Source: Sphingobacterium sp.
Lineage (GTDB): Bacteria > Bacteroidota > Bacteroidia > Sphingobacteriales > Sphingobacteriaceae
Length of the DNA: 64,000 nucleotides
Reading direction: 5' to 3'
Assembly (NCBI GenBank): GCA_031277685.1
Contig: JAITLV010000280.1
Span: 248,001 to 312,000 of the forward strand
The translations under genes and the position numbers were made by a program. A model generated the notes under the pieces. That model was not told the origin of the DNA. It did not search any database and saw nothing but the letters and a program-made list of their open reading frames with translations. Below are positions 8,406 to 17,226 of the stretch, one piece after another (the first letter of the stretch is position 1; every line of letters starts with the position of its first letter).

Positions 8406-8900
8406 ATGATAAAACTTAGTTTAGCAGAAAGACGTGAACATTTCCTTTTATTGCTGGGGGCTTTTGTGTTGGCAATGACTATATTAGGCTTTGTTCTCTT
8501 CTATAGTGATGGTCCCCGATTTGCGATCTCAAAGGAAGATTTAGCCCTACGGATTCGGGATGATCAAAAATTTGAAGAATCCGCCAAATTGGCGCTGCGC
8601 TATGTGGACAGTGCCTCATTACAGATTAAACGCTTTGATCCATCAGTGCAGGCTGTATTTATTGAGAATGATATTAAGAAAACCTTTAGCGATGTCAATG
8701 CCATCTATGCCCAGAATAGTTTTGATAACCGATACGGCATATTTGCACAGGCCGCCGTTTTCTATGAAAATTACTATGTAGATAGACGTGAACTCAAAGG
8801 GAATCTGAACGATATCGAACGTATATCTAAAAATTTGGATGATTGTATTGTCAATAGAAAGCAACTACAGCAGACCATCAATATGATGAATGCGCGTTAA
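8406..8900 (+). CDS. Second TssO-like T6SSiii membrane protein
   Basis: This 164-aa protein has one membrane helix at residues ~14-32 (LLLLGAFVLAMTILGFVLFY) followed by a helical, charged periplasmic region, closely mirroring the gene before it in length and topology although the sequences differ clearly. Both end with a helix carrying a single Cys (LDDCIVN here, LESCIKM upstream). It is therefore likely a distant paralogue and a component of the T6SSiii membrane complex. It starts two bases after the upstream stop, so the two are probably made in step. Confidence 0.65.
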   Translation: MIKLSLAERREHFLLLLGAFVLAMTILGFVLFYSDGPRFAISKEDLALRIRDDQKFEESAKLALRYVDSASLQIKRFDPSVQAVFIENDIKKTFSDVNAIYAQNSFDNRYGIFAQAAVFYENYYVDRRELKGNLNDIERISKNLDDCIVNRKQLQQTINMMNAR

Positions 8901-8932
8901 TAAATTAAGTATAAATAATCAATTATAGCTAA

Positions 8933-9889
8933 ATGGATAATAATTTTATTGAAGAGGGGTCAGTACAGAAGGTTTCCAAGAGTAACCCTCGTGTCTATTT
9001 GTTTATCATCATCTTTTTAGTCGTCGCGATTTTAGCGGGATTGCTTTATTTCTTTAAAATCTATACTAAAGCGGAAGAGAAAATTAGCGCTAAGATAAAC
9101 AAGACAGAAATTTACCTAAATGAAGATCTGATCTTTGCTGATAATACAAATGGTGCAAAGAAATGGACATGGGAATTTGGAAATGGTGATAAATCGACAA
9201 AACAACAGGGAACGTATCGTTTTCCGGCTGTAGGCTCCTATGTCATAAGACTTACAGTGAACGATAAGCTCCGTGAGCAGTTTTTTGTTTCCGTGAAAGA
9301 TAGCGTCATTCACTCATTTGCGCAAGACACAACGCTATTTGTAAGCGGTTCTACAAATGGAATTGTGTTGGAGGAAATACGGTTGGAGGCTAATGGCCCT
9401 GGAGAAGTATTCGAGTGGTGGTTTGGCGAAACCGGAAAGGTGGATGCAATCGGTAAATCAGCGCTTTATACCTATACAAAACCAGGTGTCTATAAGGTGA
9501 AACTTCGATCAGACAAAAGTCCAAAGTTTGCGTTTCATACAATCCGTATCGTCGATCCGACCATGGACATCAATCAACTTGTTACGCCTGGGAAAGGAGC
9601 TCAGGATGCCCTCAATGATTTGAAAGAGAAAATTCAGGATATCGCAAACGGCGCAGATTTCAATGCAAAGTATAATTATATCCTTTCAAAATATCTTTGT
9701 AATGACGAAAAGGTCAAAGTAAATGTCGAGATGGATGGCAAGAAGAAGCAGATGGATATCTACACCTATCTGATGGGACTTACTTTTTCTAAGGGGGTCA
9801 CAATCAACGAGGTGACCGTCGAAAGTGCTTCGACACCAAATGCGACAAAAGAATGTCCTACGTTAATCAAAGTTAAACAATCAAAGTAA
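8933..9889 (+). CDS. tssP: PKD-domain T6SSiii membrane protein (TssP-like)
   Basis: The 318-aa product has a cytoplasmic N-terminus, one membrane helix at ~21-43 and two tandem PKD-like beta-sandwich domains. The first (~55-125) shows WTWEFGNGDKS and GSYVIRLTVND; the second (~135-210) shows FEWWFGETGK and PGVYKVKLRS. The last ~100 residues are a separate, mostly helical and then beta domain. A single-pass protein with PKD domains at this place in a T6SSiii locus fits TssP of the membrane complex. The PKD domains are well supported; the assignment to TssP relies on gene order. Confidence 0.7.
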   Translation: MDNNFIEEGSVQKVSKSNPRVYLFIIIFLVVAILAGLLYFFKIYTKAEEKISAKINKTEIYLNEDLIFADNTNGAKKWTWEFGNGDKSTKQQGTYRFPAVGSYVIRLTVNDKLREQFFVSVKDSVIHSFAQDTTLFVSGSTNGIVLEEIRLEANGPGEVFEWWFGETGKVDAIGKSALYTYTKPGVYKVKLRSDKSPKFAFHTIRIVDPTMDINQLVTPGKGAQDALNDLKEKIQDIANGADFNAKYNYILSKYLCNDEKVKVNVEMDGKKKQMDIYTYLMGLTFSKGVTINEVTVESASTPNATKECPTLIKVKQSK

Positions 9890-9903
9890 TAGTATAATCC
9901 GAT

Positions 9904-12300
9904 ATGAGTTCAACTAAATATTTCCTGTTTTATGCCTTATGTCTTGGTCTACTTTTGGGGACAATAGGTGCCGAGTCTGCCCATGCGCAGTCAGCAACCT
10001 CTTTTGGCGGAAGTGTAGTTGGTTTGCCGGTTCCCTATCTTGAACCCAATTCTTCGACTTCGACTAAAATATCCATGGGAAAATCCAATCTTCCCTGGAT
10101 CGTGTTCTCGGACCGCAATGATAATTATACAACCACCTCTCCAGGAGGAACATTGATGATGGAGAAGTTAACCTTTATGCAGCCATTCTATGTCTCAGAA
10201 GAAAAGGATGGTTATCTAAAGTTGTTACGTTTCAGCGAAAATATGGTAAGGGGGCTTAAATTGAAAGACAAAAAACATGCAGAAAGTGTGGGCTGGATTG
10301 CGAAAGATAAGCTGTTGCTATGGCAACGCTCGTTTGTTGATGTAGCCACCCGTTTTCCAAACAAGGCATTGACAATTATTAATGATGTTGAACCGTTGAT
10401 CAATGGCCAGTATTATTTTGATAAAAAGGATTCAATTTATGTCTTTGATGGACCAGACCTGAAAAATGGAAAGGCTAAAGTTGCGTTACACAACTACGTA
10501 TATATCTTTAAAAAGTCGGATGACGGTAAGCAGCTACTCGTTGGTTCAGCTGATCAATTTGTGCCAAGAGAGGCTGGTAAATATGTGAAAGGATGGGTAT
10601 CCTCATCCGTGGTTCAAAATTGGGGGCATAGATTGTATTTCGCACCCTATACTTTCCAGTCTCCAGAAGCGGATGTTGTCGTAGAGAAGATCAATAAAGA
10701 TCGCGTTGATGGACTTGAGTCTTACAAAATAGATCCATTGATCGATACAACAAACATCACATTGTTAGGAATACCAGTGCAATCTGTCGATGAATCTGGA
10801 ATTGCTACGAACTATGCGATTGATGTATTCAATAAGACAAACAATAAGCTGTTGACGATCAACGGGGCTGAACTGACATATCCGGGGCTTATTAACCTCA
10901 TCAAAAATAGGTCAAAAATCAATATTATTTTTGTCATTGATGGTGGAAATGCCATGCGCAATCATTTCGCAAGTCTAACTAATACCATTCAGGGTTTTGA
11001 AAATAGTGTTGAAACGATTTTTAACAAACAAAATATAAAGTACGGAAGTGTTGTTTTCCGTAACCCTTCTTCTTGTGGTGGGCGGAGCGCAAAGTTGGAA
11101 CTCACGGAAGACTTCCGTAAGTTGACAGGTTTTTTGCGTGAGCAATCCAAGATAACCAGTAGCTGTGACCGTGGTAATTCTGAGCAACCTCTTTTTGCAG
11201 GGATAGCCCAGGCGGCCGATTTGGTTGAAGCTGTCGCAAAACAGACTAATCTATTTGTTATTGTTGGTTCTACTGGTAATCTGGGGGGAGCCAACAGCAG
11301 TCAGATTTCATCCATAGCCCGTAGAGTTGCGGATGTGGAAGGGCGTATGGTCATGCTGCAGGCCTACAACAGTACGCAGACTACCTTCAATGATTTTATC
11401 GTTCAATCGAGAAAACTTGTGTCCAGTGAAGCTTATTATGCTGCTGAAAGACGCAAATTTCAACTTGTACGCGGAGAGGCCTTTGGAAATCAGTCTTATG
11501 ATTTCAATTTAACGGATTCGATATCATATTACTTGGATTTTCCTAAAAATAGCCTTATCCAAGGGGGGGTGGTATTTCCAACACGGGGAGCATCACTCAA
11601 TAACAAGAGCTTTAATGTCGCTTTCTATCGCTTCATGGAAGAAACCCGTGAGGATATACGCTCACATATCCATAGTTTAGATAGTGCTTTTAGACTAACG
11701 GGAATAGAGAATGCAAATGTCAATCCAAGCGTAGCCAAATCATTGGGGAGCAAGTTTAATCAGGAAGTGGGGGAAACAATGCCACACAATGCGTTTAAAT
11801 TTGCGTCTATGTTGAAATTTAGCCCAGATCTGCAATATCAATTGACAAAAGGGCTGGATTTTGATCTTATTTTAAACTCAGGTGAGTTTAATGAATTCAA
11901 TAGTACGCTGTCTGTTATGACTGGAGACAATCTGGTTAAAGACGATAACTCATTCAGAAAAAAATTGTATCAGAATTATATAGAGGCGTATAAGAAAAAA
12001 TGGCCCATGTATAGTGCCGGAGCTGTGGATAAATGGACAATCGGTAAATATTTTTCCGTAATGTTAGGTCTACCGATTATCCACAATACATTTACGGACA
12101 TGAAGGTGGAGGCATTAAAAAATAAGAAGGAAATGCCGCTCGAAACTTTTGAAGCTTATATTGTATATCTACAACGGGTCATGGCAATGACCAGAACTTA
12201 TGCACAAAATCAAGGTAAATTTTTCTCGAATGGAGAGCAATATTACCGCGTTCGTGGCAGTTTCTTTAATATTAATGCACCTCAAACAACGAGCAAATGA
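9904..12300 (+). CDS. tssR: TssR, T6SSiii periplasmic protein with vWA-like domain
   Basis: The 798-aa protein has a signal peptide of ~28 residues (cleavage probable after SAHA). The N-terminal ~300 residues are beta-rich. From ~335 a von Willebrand A-like Rossmann domain begins with INIIFVIDGGNAMRNHF; the metal site DxSxS appears as DGGNA, so metal binding may be lost. The C-terminal ~250 residues are mainly helical. TssR is a Bacteroidota-specific part of the T6SS membrane complex. The stop overlaps the tssH start (ATGA at 12297-12300), a sign of coupling. Confidence 0.85.
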   Translation: MSSTKYFLFYALCLGLLLGTIGAESAHAQSATSFGGSVVGLPVPYLEPNSSTSTKISMGKSNLPWIVFSDRNDNYTTTSPGGTLMMEKLTFMQPFYVSEEKDGYLKLLRFSENMVRGLKLKDKKHAESVGWIAKDKLLLWQRSFVDVATRFPNKALTIINDVEPLINGQYYFDKKDSIYVFDGPDLKNGKAKVALHNYVYIFKKSDDGKQLLVGSADQFVPREAGKYVKGWVSSSVVQNWGHRLYFAPYTFQSPEADVVVEKINKDRVDGLESYKIDPLIDTTNITLLGIPVQSVDESGIATNYAIDVFNKTNNKLLTINGAELTYPGLINLIKNRSKINIIFVIDGGNAMRNHFASLTNTIQGFENSVETIFNKQNIKYGSVVFRNPSSCGGRSAKLELTEDFRKLTGFLREQSKITSSCDRGNSEQPLFAGIAQAADLVEAVAKQTNLFVIVGSTGNLGGANSSQISSIARRVADVEGRMVMLQAYNSTQTTFNDFIVQSRKLVSSEAYYAAERRKFQLVRGEAFGNQSYDFNLTDSISYYLDFPKNSLIQGGVVFPTRGASLNNKSFNVAFYRFMEETREDIRSHIHSLDSAFRLTGIENANVNPSVAKSLGSKFNQEVGETMPHNAFKFASMLKFSPDLQYQLTKGLDFDLILNSGEFNEFNSTLSVMTGDNLVKDDNSFRKKLYQNYIEAYKKKWPMYSAGAVDKWTIGKYFSVMLGLPIIHNTFTDMKVEALKNKKEMPLETFEAYIVYLQRVMAMTRTYAQNQGKFFSNGEQYYRVRGSFFNINAPQTTSK

Positions 12301-14807
12301 CGATCAGTAATTTTAGCGAATCCGTTAAATTAGCCATTCATATTGCGCAGGCTTTAGCGGAAGAATATCACCAGAACCAATTTGGTCCAGCTCATCTGCT
12401 GAAGGCATTGATGCATAAGGATGTTGGTCTACGACAATTTATTCAGTCCATAGATAAAGATGATCAGTACATTGCAGAATGGGCAGAAATCCGTATGGAT
12501 GAATTGGAGCGGTCAAGTGTTGCCGTTCCGGCCGAAGAAATAAAGGGAAATGAGGCTGTTATCCGTCTATTGGATGAGGCCGATTTGGTCCGGATCAAAT
12601 TGGGACTGGATTTAATCACGCCCATCTGTTTGCTTACAGCTACATCAAAAGCTGGGATTGCTTTTGATGTCAATCAATTGAAATCGTTTCCGATTAAGGA
12701 GAAGGAAATCTACGATCTCTACCTGGATCAAAATCAATTGGATCAGGTTGTTTCTGCAAGGGGGGATGAAAGTACAGGGAAAAAAGATACTCCTGTAGTA
12801 ATGGGGGCGCTATATCAATATTGTGTGGACCGACTGCAATTGGTACGTGAAGGCAAATGCGATCCTATTGTAGGGCGGGACAAGGAGATCCGGATGATGA
12901 TGGAAATTCTCTGTCGGCGTAACAAACCAAATGTCATTATCGCAGGAGAAGCTGGTGTTGGAAAAACTGCCTTAGTGGATGGTTTTGCAATTGATATCGT
13001 GAATGGAAGCGTACCTGCACAACTGAAAGACGCCCAACTATTTGAACTTGATCTAGGTGCTTTGATTGCTGGGGCAAGTTACAAAGGTGAAATCGAAGAC
13101 CGTTTAAAACGGATAATTACAGAAATAAAAGGGTTTGATAAGGCAATTTTATTTATTGACGAAATCCATACGTTGCTGGATAATAAAGGCCCTGTGGGTT
13201 CTGGTGCTGGAAATCTACTTAAACCTGAATTGGCGAGAGGTGAAATTACGGTGATCGGTGCAACCACCCTAGATGAGTACCGAAAAATCATTGAGCCTGA
13301 ACAGGCTTTTAACAGACGTTTCGAACTGCTTCAAGTGGCCGAGCCTGCTGAAGAAAAGACGATCAAGATGCTCGAAAAAGTATTGGATAAATATGAACAA
13401 CACCATGGTTTAAGGGTCGAATTGGATGCACTTCCAGTGGTGGTGTCGTTGGCGAAGAGATACATGAAGGATAGGCATTTGCCCGATTCAGCATTTGATC
13501 TCATGGACCGTAGTATGGCCGCCTTAAAGTTGGCGCAAAGTGGTTCTTTGGACATTTTGGAAAATGCAATAAATGAAATTGAGCTGTTGAAATCCGATCA
13601 ACAGCAGAAAAATGAAATTCAGCTCCTGAATGATTATAAGTGGCTTACGGAGGTTCTTTTTAATAAGCTAAGTCCGATTCTTGTAGGGCTACTGACTGAA
13701 GAGGCCAGCTTTGAAGACTTTGAGTCGTCCAGTCAATATAGCGAATACCTAGAGCGAATTATTCCGCTATTGAAAGAGCAGGCATTGCAACTTTCCGAAA
13801 CGGATACTGTTAACAAACAGGATATTGTTGCGGTAATGGCTTACAAAACAGGTATCCCGATGGGTAAACTCCAGGCTGGTGAAAAAGAGAAGCTACTACA
13901 GATAGAGAGTTATCTTCAGAAGCGTGTCGTAGGACAGGATCAAGCGGTCAAAGCTGTTTCTGAGGCGATATTAGAATCGAGAAGTGGTCTGAACAAAAAA
14001 GGGCAACCTATCGGTTCATTTTTCTTACTTGGACCAACAGGTACTGGTAAAACTGAACTTGCCAAATCAATTGCTGAATTTCTGTTCAATGATGAGAAAG
14101 CAATGATACGTTTTGATATGTCCGAGTTTAAAGAAGAGCATAGTGCAGCGTTGCTATATGGGGCACCTCCGGGATATGTTGGTTATGAAGAAGGGGGATT
14201 ATTGGTCAATAAAATAAGACAACAACCTTATTCCGTCTTACTGTTTGATGAAATTGAGAAAGCACATCCATCTGTATTTGATACTTTTCTTCAAATATTG
14301 GATGAAGGACTTATGCATGACCGACTGGGCAAAGAAGGTGATTTTAGTAATGCACTGATCTTGTTTACTTCCAATATCGGCAGTGAGTGGATCGCAGGTC
14401 AAATTGAATCAGGACAGGGTTTTCCAAAACATAATCAGCTGATGGATATTATGACAGCGCATTTTAGACCGGAATTCTTGGCTAGAATATCTGAAATCGT
14501 ACCCTTTGCTCCTATATCTGAACAGAATGTAGTGAAGATATTTGATATTCAGCTGCGGCAGCTTATTCAGTTATTGGAGAAGCAAGGGGTTGAACTGAAA
14601 TTGGTGGAAGAAGCGAAAAAAGCAATCGCTCTGAAAGGATTTACGCCTAAATATGGTGCGCGACAACTTGCTGCTGGAATTAGAAATGAATTGCGTAGAC
14701 CAATTTCGAAAATGCTTATCGCTGGAGAATTAAACCGGGGTGATATGCTGACAGTGGATTGGGACGGGACGGAAGAAAAACTAATATGGAGTATAACGTC
14801 TGAATAA
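12297..14807 (+). CDS. tssH: TssH/ClpV, T6SS sheath-recycling ATPase
   Basis: This 836-aa AAA+ protein has a Clp N-terminal repeat domain (~1-145), a first ATPase module with Walker A GEAGVGKT at 217-224 and Walker B ILFIDEIH, a middle domain, and a second ATPase module with Walker A GPTGTGKT at 579-586, the pore-loop-like GYVGYEEGG and Walker B LLFDEIEKAH, ending in a ClpB D2-small domain. Its role is to unfold contracted TssB-TssC sheath using ATP so that it can be reused. The first arginine-finger motif NRRFE is present. The length is typical of ClpV. An unrelated ClpB is excluded mainly by the location within the T6SS genes and the short middle domain. Confidence 0.93.
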   Translation: MTISNFSESVKLAIHIAQALAEEYHQNQFGPAHLLKALMHKDVGLRQFIQSIDKDDQYIAEWAEIRMDELERSSVAVPAEEIKGNEAVIRLLDEADLVRIKLGLDLITPICLLTATSKAGIAFDVNQLKSFPIKEKEIYDLYLDQNQLDQVVSARGDESTGKKDTPVVMGALYQYCVDRLQLVREGKCDPIVGRDKEIRMMMEILCRRNKPNVIIAGEAGVGKTALVDGFAIDIVNGSVPAQLKDAQLFELDLGALIAGASYKGEIEDRLKRIITEIKGFDKAILFIDEIHTLLDNKGPVGSGAGNLLKPELARGEITVIGATTLDEYRKIIEPEQAFNRRFELLQVAEPAEEKTIKMLEKVLDKYEQHHGLRVELDALPVVVSLAKRYMKDRHLPDSAFDLMDRSMAALKLAQSGSLDILENAINEIELLKSDQQQKNEIQLLNDYKWLTEVLFNKLSPILVGLLTEEASFEDFESSSQYSEYLERIIPLLKEQALQLSETDTVNKQDIVAVMAYKTGIPMGKLQAGEKEKLLQIESYLQKRVVGQDQAVKAVSEAILESRSGLNKKGQPIGSFFLLGPTGTGKTELAKSIAEFLFNDEKAMIRFDMSEFKEEHSAALLYGAPPGYVGYEEGGLLVNKIRQQPYSVLLFDEIEKAHPSVFDTFLQILDEGLMHDRLGKEGDFSNALILFTSNIGSEWIAGQIESGQGFPKHNQLMDIMTAHFRPEFLARISEIVPFAPISEQNVVKIFDIQLRQLIQLLEKQGVELKLVEEAKKAIALKGFTPKYGARQLAAGIRNELRRPISKMLIAGELNRGDMLTVDWDGTEEKLIWSITSE

Positions 14808-14930
14808 CCTGTATGTTGTTTTAATACAATAAGATAGCGGGGTGTGAATGATGGATATTTACTATTATTTTGTTATATTGTATATAAAATAGGAAAAATT
14901 TAAAAAAGTATAAACTTAATTTTTTGAAAT

Positions 14931-15377
14931 ATGTTTGAGTACGAAATTGGTGGAAACGAAAGAAAAGTAGAGACCTCGGAATCCATTGTGGACATCTCGT
15001 TCAATAAAACGATGTTTATTCAGAAGCTGACGGACAATGAGCCTTTACGTCCTGAAAAAGTGGAAGGATTAAAGAAAGTAGAGGATGTATTTGCACATTT
15101 TAAACCTAACGTTGATGTGTCATTTGAGGATGAGGAAGGGGCAGCAATAAACGAGAATTTGAAATTCCAAAATCTTGGTGATTTTTCTGCAAAGAATTTA
15201 ACGCTACAAAGCGATTTTCTGTCGAACATTAGCATACAGAAAGATCTTTCTGCAAGTGTAATCAAGCAACTGAAGTCAAATAAGACCTTGAAATCAGCGA
15301 TCGAAAATGCAGAAACCAAAGAGGCATTTATTAATGTGTTGAAAAATTTCATCGCAGAACTGGAAGCAAATAAATAG
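14931..15377 (+). CDS. tssB: TssB, T6SS sheath small subunit
   Basis: The 148-aa protein matches TssB (VipA): it has an early beta region (VDISFNKTMF), the conserved LRPEKVEGLKKVEDVFAHFKP section and the FQNLGDFS motif, then a C-terminal helix bundle. TssB and TssC together build the contractile sheath around the Hcp tube. The gene lies 123 bases after tssH in an AT-rich gap and 7 bases before tssC. The gap may hold a separate promoter, since sheath proteins are needed in large amounts, but I could not find a clear promoter box. Confidence 0.9.
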   Translation: MFEYEIGGNERKVETSESIVDISFNKTMFIQKLTDNEPLRPEKVEGLKKVEDVFAHFKPNVDVSFEDEEGAAINENLKFQNLGDFSAKNLTLQSDFLSNISIQKDLSASVIKQLKSNKTLKSAIENAETKEAFINVLKNFIAELEANK

Positions 15378-15384
15378 GAAACAG

Positions 15385-16770
15385 ATGGCAAATACACAAC
15401 AGGAAAAAGCAGCGCAGGCAGGTGCCGCTGCAGGATATAAGGAAGTAAAAGACAGATCGGCTAAAGAAAGCCTTCAGGATAGTCTGGATAAGTTGGTCCG
15501 TGTAGGTGGTTTTGATCTTTTGGAAGCCTCTGTGGATGGGATTCAAAATTTGAATCCCGAAAGGAAAGCAAGAAAGCAGATTTTTTTGAGCGATGACCAA
15601 AAAAAGAAAGAACGGGAACAGCTGAAAAAGAAAATGGAACTGTGGGTAGATCTGTTGGAAAATTCGGATTCTGTAGCTGGAATGGTAGAGAAAAGTGCTG
15701 AGAAATTAAAAGTCGCAGAAGAGACCTTAAATCGCAATTTAGGTGTTGCATTGGAGGCAAGCCGCGATCTAGAACAATCTTACCGTTCGGTACATTTATT
15801 TTATAAAAATACGGAAGCAGATAAACTGGACAATGTTGTCCTACTAAATGCGAGTATGGAACAACTGACAGATCTGGATAACCCTCGATTTATCGAATAT
15901 GTTTCAGAAGAGTTTAAACAGAACTATGACCGTCTTGATCTCCGTGATAATTATTCATTATTAGTGGTACCGGGATATTTAGGCTCTAATAAAGTGCTGG
16001 ATCGCTGGGCGAAAATTGCAAATGTGAATAAAGCAATGTTGGTAACGGATTTTGCAGATTTAGACCAACCGGATGATGTAATCGACTTGTTTACTTCAGG
16101 TAATTATACCAGCGCGGAAGCCTATAAGTCAAATGTCATTATGACGACCAATTGGCTCATAGGGCGTGAAAAAAACACTACTGTTGGAGAAGAAGAAGAT
16201 CTGACAGTACCAGGTTCTGCTGCCTTAGCTGGGAAGATGTACTATACATTGATGTCACAGGTGACTGCAGGTAAAAAACATGGTACGATCAATGAAGTGG
16301 ATGGTGTAAAATTCGACCTGAAAAAAAGTGAGATTTCCCATCTTGAGCGTATTGGTTTGGTGCCAATGGTTAATGAATATGGTAAAGTAATGGCGTTTTC
16401 AGCCAAAACACTGTTCAATGGAGATAATATTGGTCTGCAAACGTACTCTGTTGTTCGCGTATTTGATTATGTTACTAAGGTGTTGTTTGATTTCTTAAAC
16501 CGAAGAGCTTTTGAGAACTGGACAACCAAAACCGAAAAAGATCTTCGTGCACAAATCGTAAAGTTTTTGGATAGTATCCAAGGGCCCGATAGATTGATCG
16601 AGCGATTTAAGATTATGCGTTTTGAACGTGATGATCAGCAAAAAGATAAGATTCACTTGGACATTCACATTACACCATATTTTCCGGCAAAAAGTTTTAT
16701 GGTAAAACTTGATGGTTATAAAGGTGAGGATGAAAGTACAACTTGGGCGAGTGAATACAGCCAACAATAA
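15385..16770 (+). CDS. tssC: TssC, T6SS sheath large subunit
   Basis: The 461-aa protein is TssC (VipB). Recognisable parts are the LVRVGGFDLLEASVDG start, a charged helical section, the central core with YSLLVVPGYLGS and VMTTNWLIGREK-like sequence, and the C-terminal region with QIVKFLDSIQGPDRLIERFK and DIHITPYFPAKSFMVKL. It pairs with TssB to form the sheath. The N-terminal ~25 residues are low-complexity (AAQAGAAAGY). The order B-C followed by E and F matches T6SSiii loci. Confidence 0.93.
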   Translation: MANTQQEKAAQAGAAAGYKEVKDRSAKESLQDSLDKLVRVGGFDLLEASVDGIQNLNPERKARKQIFLSDDQKKKEREQLKKKMELWVDLLENSDSVAGMVEKSAEKLKVAEETLNRNLGVALEASRDLEQSYRSVHLFYKNTEADKLDNVVLLNASMEQLTDLDNPRFIEYVSEEFKQNYDRLDLRDNYSLLVVPGYLGSNKVLDRWAKIANVNKAMLVTDFADLDQPDDVIDLFTSGNYTSAEAYKSNVIMTTNWLIGREKNTTVGEEEDLTVPGSAALAGKMYYTLMSQVTAGKKHGTINEVDGVKFDLKKSEISHLERIGLVPMVNEYGKVMAFSAKTLFNGDNIGLQTYSVVRVFDYVTKVLFDFLNRRAFENWTTKTEKDLRAQIVKFLDSIQGPDRLIERFKIMRFERDDQQKDKIHLDIHITPYFPAKSFMVKLDGYKGEDESTTWASEYSQQ

Positions 16771-16784
16771 AAAAATGATTTGAA

Positions 16785-17216
16785 ATGGATTTTTACTTAG
16801 ATAAACCACTGCAGCTGGACCTTCCGGTCCAAAGCCAACGTTTAAAAGAGGCGGACCTGGGGAGATCCATTTCAAACTACCTAGAGCTGATTATTTTTAC
16901 CCGCAAAGGCGAACATCGTTTCAATGCGGATTTCGGCTGTGCGATCTGGGATCTTGATTTTGAGCTAATCGTCAGCGAAAGCCTTTGGGAAGAAAAATTC
17001 CGGAAATCGTTACTGGACTCAATCACCCGGTATGAATGGCGTATTCAGCAGGTTTCTGTACAGGTCAATATTTCGGAGGTGGAGACATTTTTTCCAAAAC
17101 GGAAGGTGGCCGAAATTAAAAAGAAAGTGATGATCTATGTGGAGGGAAAGATGGTGGAAACTGGTGAACGATACACGTTCAGCACCTCGCTGTTTCTAAG
17201 CCCGCTATCTAAATAG
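16785..17216 (+). CDS. tssE: TssE, gp25-like baseplate protein
   Basis: The 143-aa product is a gp25/TssE-like baseplate wedge protein. The diagnostic section is ISNYLELIIFTRKGEH followed by FNADFGCAIWDLDFE (residues ~27-57), which corresponds to the conserved gp25 core that joins the baseplate to the sheath. The rest (~70-140) forms the beta-rich end. It starts 14 bases after tssC and ends 10 bases before tssF. Confidence 0.88.
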   Translation: MDFYLDKPLQLDLPVQSQRLKEADLGRSISNYLELIIFTRKGEHRFNADFGCAIWDLDFELIVSESLWEEKFRKSLLDSITRYEWRIQQVSVQVNISEVETFFPKRKVAEIKKKVMIYVEGKMVETGERYTFSTSLFLSPLSK

Positions 17217-17226
17217 TGAGATTTAA

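Noticed and set aside
15020..15760. Several minus-strand frames across tssB and tssC
   Set aside because: All are antisense to well-supported sheath genes and are Ser/Phe-rich shadows.
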